A DNA stretch of 17,349 nucleotides, taken from Ettlia oleoabundans. Its lineage: Eukaryota > Chlorophyta > Chlorophyceae > Chlamydomonadales. Numbering within the stretch: position 1 is the first letter of the stretch; each line of letters opens with the position of its first letter. Location of the stretch: contig JAAMXP010004080.1 of the NCBI GenBank assembly GCA_019693395.1, positions 4,742-22,090 on the forward strand, written 5' to 3'. This document shows positions 9,554-17,349 of the stretch, in pieces. Below the pieces are notes generated by a model that had not been told where the DNA came from, did no database searches, and was given only the letters and a program-made list of their open reading frames with translations. The translations under genes and the position numbers were made by a program.

Positions 9554-10260
9554 CGCGACTGCTGCTGGCAGAGCAGCACCACACTGACTTCAAAACCTTG
9601 CCACCGTCACAGCACACGCAGCGTGCTGCACCCAGCCCCTCCAATCCAAAGTGGTTGTTTTGCAGCAATTATAGACACCCGTGATCCAGTGCCAATGATT
9701 GCCATCTGCCCAGGCTTTGACGGGTCGGACTGTCAGTGAGCTGGCGTGTTTTCAATAAAAATGGGGTACTGCCTGTTTGCTTGAAACCGGGGATATGCAC
9801 TCCCCAAGCGTCACGCTGCTGCTGTGGGGTGGATACTTACTGACTCCACCACCAAATACTCTGTTGCTGAGTGTTGTAGCAGTCTATGCTTGAGCCCTGA
9901 CTGCTCAAGAACATCCGGCTTGATAAACCCACCACAGCCAAGGCAGCGTACCCGAGCAATGGTACTGTCACCAAGGTGCATTACAAAGGTGCTTTAGTTG
10001 AAAGAAGTTGTGAGCCTTATTGGTATTGATTCATTAAAGTCAACAGTGCTGAGGTAAGAACAAATCGAGTCCCGGAAAGGTACAAGCAAGCGGTACAGGA
10101 CGCACTGCTGGCGGTACATTATGCACAGCACAGGTGCCTGACGACAACATACAGACACAAGAATACATGCCCTGCTGGGATCTTGGAAACTATGCTTTTG
10201 CATTCAATCGAAAATTATTGGTTTATTCCTGTAGGAGTTGTCAACATCCACCCCCGGTGC
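9554..10260. other. Spacer between TOPORS(-) and gene 8686-9553(-)
   Basis: About 700 bp that should contain the TOPORS 3' UTR and the promoter of the small downstream gene. Minus-strand TGTAA at 9981-9985, about 275 nt past the TOPORS stop, is the best poly(A) signal candidate. Minus-strand CTATAATT near 9666-9673, about 115 bp before the ATG at 9553, is a weak TATA-like element. No further gene or RNA is seen. Confidence 0.45.
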
Positions 10261-13200
10261 TCAGGACATACCCCAACGATCGCCGCCATCGTCAGCACCC
10301 ACTCGGTACTGCTCAGGGCTGTACTGCTCCACAACGTACCGAGGGCTGCGCTGCGGGCTGAAGCTGCGGCTGCTGCGACGGTAGTAACTCTGGTTGTATC
10401 GCTCGAGCCTGCCCTGTCGATTTCGTGACGCGTCCCTTCTCCTGTGCTGCCTGCTGTGGCTGCGGGAACGATGCCGTTGTTGCTGCCTGTGCTGCCACTG
10501 ACCGCCGTGCCTGCTTCTGCTCCTGCTTTTGGTGCGCAAGGAGCTGTGCCGCTGTCTATGTCTCTCAATGACACTAGATGGGCTGCTGCTGTGGCTACGG
10601 CTGCGTGCGCGACTGCGGGTGCGGCCAACACGCTCCGCAGCTGGCTCCTTCTGCTGTTGTCCCAGCAGCTCCCGCTGCCGCTGGTGCTGCTGCTGCAGCG
10701 ATACGTCTGGGTTTGTGGTAGCAGCAAGGGCCGGACGCAGCGGCGGCGGCGAGGGGTTCCTGCTGCTGCCGCCGCCGCTGCCGCTGAGACCAGCACTACC
10801 GTGTACTGCCGGCTGGCCCTGGCTGCGCCCACGAGGCACCTCAGCATCCTCAGGCTGCCGCTGCTGCACCGCATCCCGGGTATGCACTCGCTGTGTTCTC
10901 GAGCCCCCTGGCTGGCTCACAACACGGGCTGGCTCAATGGTCCGCCTGCTCCGCTCCTGCTGCCGACCCTGCGCTGGGTATTGATGCTGCGAAGGTGTGG
11001 GTGCTGCTTCCATTGCACTGGCTGAAGCTGCCTGCTGGCCTTGGTTGCCCTGGTCCCATCGGGAGGCCCGCCCCGCCGCTCGCTGCTGCCGCAGCTGCTG
11101 CCATGCCGGCTGCCTGTGCGGCAGCAAGTGTGGCAGCTCCCTGCCTGCAGAGGACCCCTCGCCTCCGCCACCACCCACTGCGACCTGCCGTTGCTGCTGC
11201 GGTAGGTCTGAAGGTATTGGCTCATACCGCCTGTACTGCACCATGCGGTCGTAGGTGCTTATGTTGTAGGGGGCTGTGGCAAAGCAGCGCAGCTCGTGCC
11301 AGAAATGCGCGCTGTGGTTGTAGAGGAAGGGCCGCAGGGCTTCCTCAGGGCTACTGCTCAAGGCCCCACCCCCACCCCTGCCACCGCCGCTGCCGCCGCC
11401 ATCACTTCCGCTGCCACCTCCTCTGCCGTCGCTGCCGCTGCTGCGCCGGCCCCCCGCAGCCGCCGCCACCATCTCCGCTGCACGGCGGCTGGCGGTCAGC
11501 GCCGCACGTCGCGCCGCAACACTGCTACTGGCAGCGTTGGTGCCCGCGCCACTTCCGCTTGTTCCAGCCTCAGATCCGCCACCAGGACCGTAAGGCTCTA
11601 TCCCATAAGCCACCACGAGCCCCAGCACGAATCCCCGTAAAATTGTGACGTCATCTGTGCCAGTCAGTGCCCGCAGTTCCCGATCAATCCACTCTGCAGG
11701 CAGGTGGCAAAATACAGAGCAAGTAAACAGAAGTCGTTACAAAGAGAGTGAATGGGATGCAGATTGAGCAACTACCAGAAACAGAAGAGTGTGAGCAGCC
11801 GCCGTTGTAGTCAAAACAAGAGGTGGCTAAGAAGCAACCCGCTGGAAAACCACAGCACACAGCTTGCCGGTCTTCCAGCCACGCTGCCAGCCAGCCAAAC
11901 AAACACACAATGAGCCAATCAGCCAGAATTCACTCGCAGATGTCGCAATACACTGCCGTGCTTCAATCCAACAACCCAGGCCTGCTGCTCTTCACCTGTG
12001 AGCCGTCGCTCTCTCGTGCTGCCGCTGCCGAGAGAGATGCGGGCAGGCTCTGACCCCAGTGGCTCAGCCCACAAATCCTGCTTGGCAACCAGGCAGTAAG
12101 AGGCAGAACGAAAGATCAGACAAGCAAGCAGGTAAAGCAAAGACAGCATAGCAGCAAGCCAATGGCGAAGCAGTGCAAAACAAAGTGGAGCATAACCTTA
12201 AACGGGTGCTCTTTAATGGATCAAAATGCATATTCGCAAAACGCGCTACAGCATCACCACCCCCAGCTGCTTTCCAGTCCGCCAATGTACTGCCTTTTCT
12301 AACCGCAACACCTATACCCAAGCTGTATGCGAGCTTGATACACCAACAACTTGCTGCACTATCCAAAACTATTGAGAAAAAGTATCACCCACCTGATCGT
12401 ACACCTGGCGCCGCCAGAGCAGCACATAATCCTCAGCCGCCACTGGCTGCTGCGCGTCAGCGTCACCACCCTGTAGGGCACCCCAGCTGCCTGCAGTACT
12501 ATCGCCTGTACTGCCTCCCCCGGGGCGGTATCCTCCTGCCTGCAGCCTCTGCTGCAGGCGCCAGAAGTAGGGGCGGGGCCCTTGAGGGCCCGCAGCCGCG
12601 CCCCCCGCTGCAGCCTGCTGGGCAGCGCGGATGGAGGTGCCGCTTAACCGCGGACGGTTTCTGGCACCGCGGCCAACCCTGGTGCCGTATGGGCTGCGCC
12701 TGCTGCCTGCCTCAAAGCGCAGGGAGCCGCGCGGCTGCTGGTGGGCTTGTTCGTAGGGATCTACCAGCCCTGCCACGCCTAGGAAGTCTTGCAGGCGCTG
12801 CAGCAGTGGCGCCCCCTCTGTTGCTGCTGCCGCCACATCACCGCTGCCTATGCTGTGGAGCTTGGGGGAGGGCGGTACCTCACGCTCCTTGTGCGTGCCG
12901 CTGGGGCTTATCTCGTACAGCACTGCAGTACCGGGGAACAGCTAAGTGAGACTTTAAGAACAGGTGTGGGTCAGTAAGTGCTGCTGCTGGTCACTGGCAG
13001 AATTACTGATCGGCAACAGCATGCAGGCAGCCGGTGCCTGGGCAGTTTATTGGGGTGCCCGCGGCGACAGGGGAGGAAGAGCAGTGCATTGCACACCGCC
13101 AGCCAGGCACCGTCGCCCGTTGGTACTCGACAAATCGCATCACGTGCAGTCAGCGAGTCAGCGGCGGCAGCGGCATTTGGTAAGTAGAGCAGTAAAACTG

Positions 13201-13944
13201 CCGGACAGCAAGCACAAGTGCGGGCTCTAATACCTGAGGTGACACGAGCCTTGCAGAGGGGGCACAGGCGCTTGTGGTTGAGCCATTGCGAGATGCAGGG
13301 GTAGCAGAAGGTGTGCATGCAGGGCACTACCACTGCTTTGTCTGCCAGCTCAATAATGTCGGTCAGGCCTGCGCAGGTATGGTGTGTGTGGGAGGGAGGG
13401 GAGGGCGCACAGCCAAACTCTCACACGGCAATGCTTGGCTGAAATTGTGTGGCTTGAAACGCAGTGCGACAACAAGCTGCTTCCTTTGCTTCACAGAGCC
13501 ACAGCCAACCAACAAGCAAACCAGGCAAGGACGGCAGCTACCCAAGCTGCTTCACGCACATATGGGACAAGTGGGTGCTGGCTCATACTCCTCGACATCG
13601 CTCCCTTCACCGCTGCTGTGCTGGAGGTTGAAACCGGTGAAGTCTGTGCAGGTGGCTGTTGCCGCCGCTACTGCAGCGGGCGCAACAGCAGGCGCCGCTG
13701 CCGGTGCTGGCCCCCCTTGGTGCTGGTCTCCATCCGCTACCTCGTCGACTGCTTTGGACTTGGATGCTTCTCGACGCTTCTTACAGCTATTTGCCGAAGC
13801 GCCTGACGAAATACGGCGGCTCGTCGCTCCCTCGGCCGCATTCCGTCCCTCCGCTGCATTCTGATCAGCCTGGCGAGGCACAGCCGCCCATACGCCAGCC
13901 TCCGGGAGCCACACCTGCTGCACCCTGTCCCTGCCGCCTGACAT
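10261..13944 (-). CDS. TOPORS: TOPORS-like RING-finger E3 ubiquitin/SUMO ligase
   Basis: Nuclear E3 ligase of the topoisomerase I-binding RS protein family; the animal member transfers both ubiquitin and SUMO. Minus-strand exons: 13560..13944, 13234..13368, 12393..12922, 11996..12077, 10261..11693; 854 aa (human about 1045). A C3HC4 RING spans residues 126-167: CPIC, then C145, H147, C150, C153 and CPLC (164-167). The codon of the second cysteine is split by intron 1, which fixes that junction. The TOPORS-specific region follows: SVLYEISPSG after the RING, LWRRQVYDQ, EWIDRELRAL (378 on), and LRPFLYNHSAHFWHELRCFATAPYN (about 497-521), which closely matches the animal LRPFLLNRTEHF...FARSPFN block. 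The C-terminal third is Gln/Arg/Ser-rich with RSRARSRSHSSS and RSRSHSRQ repeats and SP sites. A Gly/Ser/Ala-rich insertion (about 405-495) interrupts the TOPORS region. ATG 13944 is the first Met in an open frame; an upstream noncoding exon is possible. Confidence 0.88.
13390..13405 (+). other. G-quadruplex motif opposite an intronic pyrimidine tract
   Basis: Four G-runs of three or four are separated by single A residues. In the TOPORS transcript (minus strand) this is the CCCTCCCC tract about 20 nt before the intron 1 acceptor, so ordinary splicing use explains it well enough. Confidence 0.45.
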
Positions 13945-14104
13945 CAGCAGACCAATGAATGTGTCTGTATCTGTGAACCTGTCATAATAATCAGTTAGAA
14001 GTCTCTACGTATGAAGAGCCAAAAGTCGCTCAATTTGATGCCAGCATTGGCCAGCTGGCAGCTTCCCCTCTCTCCCACCTGCATTTTGCTCTATTTCCCA
14101 ATGC
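13945..14104. promoter_or_regulatory. Compact divergent promoter between TOPORS(-) and cytochrome b5 gene(+)
   Basis: Only 160 bp separate the proposed start codons of two oppositely oriented genes. The spacer is more AT-rich than its flanks, with CATAATAATC near the TOPORS side and CCAAT at 14098 near the other. A 42-codon frame from ATG 14009 is more likely leader sequence than a gene. The width depends on the uncertain first exon of the cytochrome gene. Confidence 0.35.
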
Positions 14105-15288
14105 ATGGACCCCATTATATCACATTTACATGAAGGCTTATATTTCTTGTTTTCACGCCATCAGTCCGGCCATCTCCGAGTTTCACCGTGTGGCCCCAGC
14201 CCGTTTCAATCACCACAAGCAAGCCATGCGGGTCCCCGCACAATGCCTTGCAATGCTCGCCACTTGGTGTTGGCGGTGCAGGTGGGGAATTTGCTAGGTC
14301 AACTGGCCCATTTGGTGCAGCACAGACGGCGGCAGAAGCTGCTGCCGTGCCAACTGTCCCCCCCCAGCACGTGCTCACCCCAATCACTCCTCATTAGAGT
14401 GATACTTACATGTAGCGAGTTTGTGCTTGTTTGCAGGCTCGCTCCTTGAACCAGCTGGCAGCGTCGCCCATTGATGCCCTGCCGCTTGATCAAACGCTCG
14501 CACCTGCTCCTACCCCCGAACTCGCGACCGCCTTCGCGCCTGCATCTGCACCTGCCTCGGCACCTGCACCTGCGAGCGACACTGCTGATATTAACAGGTG
14601 AAGACAACTGCTGCTGGCACATGCTTGCCCATTGTTTCATGTAACCAGAAGTTGAAAGATTCTCCGGCAGCTGCGCCAACTGCTGCTGCAGCTGCTGATC
14701 ATCAGTAGTGCCAAGATGGCACTGCTTACTTGATCCAAAGCGCAAGCCTGCTGCTCCATGCACTCCTCGTTTCCCACGAGCATCTGTTCGTTGACTCTAG
14801 GCGAATTGTGCACGCTCATGTAAGTGTGCTTTGGGTCCTTGCATTGTTTATTTGCAGCGGGCCACGCCAAATCAGTTTTGAGGAGGTGCAGCAGAACAAC
14901 TCTTTCGAGAGCTTGTGGACGGTCATTGATGGCAAGGTGTACGACCTCACAGATTGGGCACCGCAGCACCCAGGTATGCCAATAAACTTGATGGCCGTTG
15001 ATGGCACATGAACTGCGATGCCAGCATCAATAAGCGTGTGAACGTTTCTCCAGCACCCAGCAAAGTTCCAGGCTGCGGCCAGCAAGCATGCTGAAGTTTT
15101 GTTTGTACGGACACAGTGCAACTCACACATTTCATTTGTGGCTCAACTTGCCCAATGCAGGTGGTGCAACCAACATTCTTTCGTTGGCCGGCATTGACGG
15201 CACGGCGAGGTTCACTGCCCGGCACGGTGGCAGTTCGCTGCAGGCTCAGATCTTGACAGGATACTTCATTGGTGACCTTGCAGCTTGA
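14105..15288 (+). CDS. Cytochrome b5-like haem-binding domain protein
   Basis: Small haem protein for electron transfer. Supported exons: 14437..14597, 14858..14973, 15161..15288, phases 2 and 1. The b5 core reads ISFEEVQQNNSFESLWTVIDG, KVYDLTDWAPQHPGG and FTARHGG...LTGYFIGDL. The HPGG histidine and the histidine of ARHGG are the expected axial haem ligands, and HPGG is rebuilt across intron 3. An Ala/Pro-rich linker (LAPAPTPELATAF, then AP repeats) precedes the domain. The protein ends soon after the core, with no C-terminal membrane anchor, so it is probably soluble or N-terminally targeted. The first exon is uncertain. ATG 14105 to 14281 (donor CAG|GTGGGG) joins in phase 0 and gives 193 aa; ATG 14243 in the same exon gives 147 aa. 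Another plus frame ending PPQH at 14370 also fits the acceptor but has no ATG. Confidence 0.75.
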
Positions 15289-15493
15289 GATACACCACAT
15301 GATGGAACTTTTGGGGCTTCCTTCAATACGTGCAACTTGCAACTTGGACTCACTGCAGATTCTTTGCTCCTGTCACATATCACTGAATGACTTAGGCTTG
15401 GCCATGCACCAGTCGATTCACTCGCTGGTGCCAACAAATACCTCCGCGAGCAGTCGATATTTTATTTTATACCAATCTTATATTCTTTGCCTT

Positions 15494-15498
15494 TGTAA
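15494..15498 (+). other. TGTAA polyadenylation signal candidate for the cytochrome b5 gene
   Basis: TGTAA about 206 nt after the stop codon, in AT-rich sequence. Confidence 0.5.
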
Positions 15499-15598
15499 TT
15501 TGAAAAGGATATCAATGCTACATGTGCAGCAAGGGGCAACGCCAGCAGGAGCCAGGGCAGTTGTGCGCCGGCGCCCTGACCGCCCGCCCGGCTGGCGT

Positions 15599-15606
15599 TT
15601 TGGCGC
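15599..15606 (+). promoter_or_regulatory. E2F/DP-like site upstream of POLD1
   Basis: TTTGGCGC matches the E2F consensus TTTSSCGC and lies 208 bp before the POLD1 ATG. Replication genes are classic E2F targets in plants and algae, so S-phase control is plausible. The same octamer also occurs (reverse) in a pGlcT intron at 7542-7549, so chance cannot be excluded. Confidence 0.45.
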
Positions 15607-15788
15607 CTGCAGGGATTTTCAGCCGAGATGGTTTTGTCTCCCTGGCGGTAGATTTGCCGTGCGTTCATGTCTGCCGACCACAGTGCTCTGCTCGACATGT
15701 CGTGACGCTGCTCCCAACCAGATCGTTGTTGTTGACGACTGAAGCGGACCCGCAGGTTACAGCGCAATATTGTATAGCCGGCGCAGCT

Positions 15789-15804
15789 GGCCCGGGCCCG
15801 GGCC
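15789..15804. repeat. Perfect 16-bp GC palindrome just before the POLD1 ATG
   Basis: GGCCCGGGCCCGGGCC is its own reverse complement and ends nine bases before the start codon at 15814. In RNA it could form a very stable hairpin or pair between molecules, if it lies within the leader. Confidence 0.7.
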
Positions 15805-15813
15805 CTCGGCACA

Positions 15814-17349
15814 ATGGCCCCAAAGCGCCGACCACAACCGCCTGCTGGGCCGGTCACGCCGCCTCAGAGCAGGAAGAAAGCGGTAGAGCTGGAGTATGAA
15901 CGCTCAGCGGCTCCAAGGCAAGCCGGCAGGCAGGCTGGGTTAGGAGCCGACAGCCAGCACAAGGCACCAGCGGCACCAGCCACAAACTGGTCTACCCTGC
16001 TGCTTGCACTTTCTCTGAGAGCTGCCTGCTTCGGTCATGGACATCGAACAAGCTGGCTTGCATAGAAGCAGGCATATTCCCCACGATGCAGGCCAACTGC
16101 GGCCCCTCGCCACGTTCACCTGCGGAACCGGCGGGAGCGCCCGCCGCCGCCCGCCCACGACGAGGGCCTGGTGTTGATGGTGCTTGATGTTGTGGAGGAG
16201 GCTCAGGTAGAGTGACTAGGTGCCTCAATTGCAGATGCATGTACCACATGCTACTGCCTCCTACAACACGGCTAGTGGTAGCGGTACACAGGTGGCGCAG
16301 CATCTCTGACCAGCAGTTGTTCCGTATATAGCACAGCGGCGAGTATTCGAGCGGCAGACTGGGGGTATGTCAGGCCCAACATCACGCGCGTGCTGTGATT
16401 GGTATGAGAGTGGGATCGTGACCTGATGTCACATGCCTCTGCCTGCGCTCCACTTAGCAGTGCTCAACATGCCACATCAGCAATTTGGGTCAGTTTCAAC
16501 ATTACGCCTCACAAAGGAAAACTCCCATCATCCACACATTCCTGTTAATGGCCCGCAGGGCCGGTTTAACATCTGGGGAACCACCCCCACTGGATCAAGC
16601 GTGCTGCTGCGAATCGCCGACTTCCATCCTTACCTCTACATCGCCGCTCCAAAGGCCCAGGTGCGTTGAGACACCCCCACGCTGTGCTGCTCAGTCGGCT
16701 AGCTCCCCTTATTGTGTCGGCGGCTAGTTCTCTTACTGTGCTGGCAGATGCACGGCTGTGCTGGTGTGTTGCATTACGCTGTGGTGCGCTGCGGTACGCT
16801 CTTCTGGCATCCAGGGTGTATCTCTGCCTGTTAAGAGCAGCAGTCCTTTTTTCCCGTCGTACTGCCTCGGGGTTGCTCAGGTCTTTGCAGCACCGAGTGG
16901 TTGCTCCTGCACTCAGCTATGCAAGCAGCTTGGGAGGATGCTCTGGCTTATCCTAGGACTTGGTCGGCAGCTAGAATGTTTTTCTCTATGAGGCAGGTGG
17001 AAGGGGTGATCAAGACACAGCTTGGACCTCCCCTCAGCAATTTAAGGTTATCTTTGTCCATGCATGCAGGTAGAAGGGGTTGATCAAGACATAGTCTGGG
17101 ACTCGGACCAGCTGCAGAAGCTGCAGGGCCTACTCAACCGCCAGATGCCGCCAGACTGCCGCCTGGCGGGCGTTGAAGTGGTGCAGCGCACGCCGATCCT
17201 TTTCTACAGGTCTGTCTGGACGCCTGCTGCAGCTGATATAATGGTGGTGGTGGTGGTGCGAACTGCTTCCGATGGTGAGTAGCGGGTGGATCGAGGGTAT
17301 TTGTGGTGGTGATGGTGATGGTTGTTTTCTTCTTAGTTTGATCTGGGGG
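15814..17349 (+). CDS. POLD1: DNA polymerase delta catalytic subunit (POLD1), 5' end
   Basis: Replicative B-family DNA polymerase with proofreading exonuclease; only the N-terminal part, before the exonuclease domain, is in the window. Best exon set: 15814..15893, 16092..16206, 16559..16660, 17070..17209, about 145 residues. It starts MAPKRRPQPPAGPVTPPQSRKK, a basic Pro-rich N-terminus like other POLD1 proteins. Exon 3 encodes FNIWGTTPTGSSVLLRIADF and HPYLYIAAPKAQ, matching the family block (I/V)..(F/W)G.T..G.SV...(V/I)..F.PY.Y...P. Exon 4 ends GVEVVQRTPILFYR, matching the RIEMVQKRSIMYY region. Exons 3 and 4 are firm. The exon 1/2 junction is not: 15882 joined to 16072 is also in phase. Donor GTCTGT at 17210 begins an intron running to the edge. 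Other B-family polymerases such as REV3 are less likely from the start and spacing. Confidence 0.78.
16994..17027 (+). repeat. Degenerate copy of the POLD1 exon 4 acceptor and exon start
   Basis: This stretch resembles 17067-17102, beginning at CAG of the real acceptor and running through GAAGGGGT and GATCAAGACA. I count about four mismatches and two gaps. The copy sits 73 bp upstream in the intron. Its one-base deletion changes the frame, and splicing here would reach a stop at 17081-17083. Confidence 0.7.
17242..17325 (+). repeat. GGT-type simple repeats in the last POLD1 intron
   Basis: Short runs of TGG/GGT units occur at about 17242-17258 and again at 17303-17325 (mixed GGT and GAT). 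Ordinary microsatellite-like sequence in an intron. Confidence 0.5.

Larger units (their letters stand above)
15289..15813. other. Spacer between cytochrome b5 gene and POLD1
   Basis: The left part is the cytochrome b5 3' UTR. The right part turns GC-rich and should hold the POLD1 promoter and leader. Open frames seen here (for example 15522..15899) disagree with the POLD1 frame and look like composition effects. Confidence 0.5.

Noticed and set aside
10444..11648. Several long plus-strand open frames opposite TOPORS exon 5
   Set aside because: They are antisense to a GC-rich, repetitive coding exon and read as Cys/Leu/Ala-rich low-complexity sequence without family motifs.
16037..16176. Plus-strand open frame starting MDIEQAGLHRSRH near POLD1 exon 2
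   Set aside because: It resembles the QLEID region loosely, but no donor in this frame gives the phase 0 needed for exon 3, whereas the alternative frame ending DVVEEAQ does.
1..17349. Mobile elements, CRISPR arrays, tRNA or rRNA genes
   Set aside because: None was seen: no transposase or reverse transcriptase motifs, no regular repeat-spacer pattern, no cloverleaf recognised. A tRNAscan or covariance-model run was not possible.

Overview
This looks like nuclear DNA of a green alga (Chlorophyta; a trebouxiophyte-like alga is a guess). The protein families are eukaryotic. The genes are cut by many short spliceosomal introns with GTGAGT/GTGCGT-type donors and C/T-rich TGCAG acceptors. A plastid-type glucose transporter with a transit-peptide-like N-terminus is present. 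TGTAA, the usual chlorophyte polyadenylation signal, follows several genes. All gene models were built by hand from splice consensus, reading-frame phase and remembered family motifs; no search or transcript data were used.

Layout, left to right. (1) 72-724 (+): last two exons of an ATP phosphoribosyltransferase (HisG C-terminal domain), 5' end outside the window. (2) 1323-2825 (-): small four-exon gene for an unrecognised 168-aa protein with a basic tail, convergent with HisG. (3) 3061-8119 (+): complete ten-exon plastidic glucose transporter (pGlcT type, 553 aa), divergent from gene 2. (4) 8686-9553 (-): three-exon gene for an unrecognised 182-aa protein. (5) 10261-13944 (-): complete five-exon TOPORS-like RING E3 ligase (854 aa) with an RS-rich tail. 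(6) 14105-15288 (+): cytochrome b5-domain protein, first exon uncertain, divergent from TOPORS across about 160 bp. (7) 15814 to the right edge (+): 5' end of a DNA polymerase delta catalytic subunit (POLD1), with an E2F-like site upstream.

The genes are unrelated housekeeping or regulatory functions: histidine synthesis, plastid sugar export, ubiquitin/SUMO ligation, haem-protein redox and DNA replication. They alternate in divergent and convergent pairs. I see no operon-like system, mobile element, CRISPR array or RNA gene. The most unusual points are the two unrecognised small proteins; degraded copies of exon/intron junctions inside neighbouring introns (HisG and POLD1, perhaps pGlcT); a long G-rich stretch just inside an intron of gene 2; and a perfect GC palindrome next to the POLD1 start codon.
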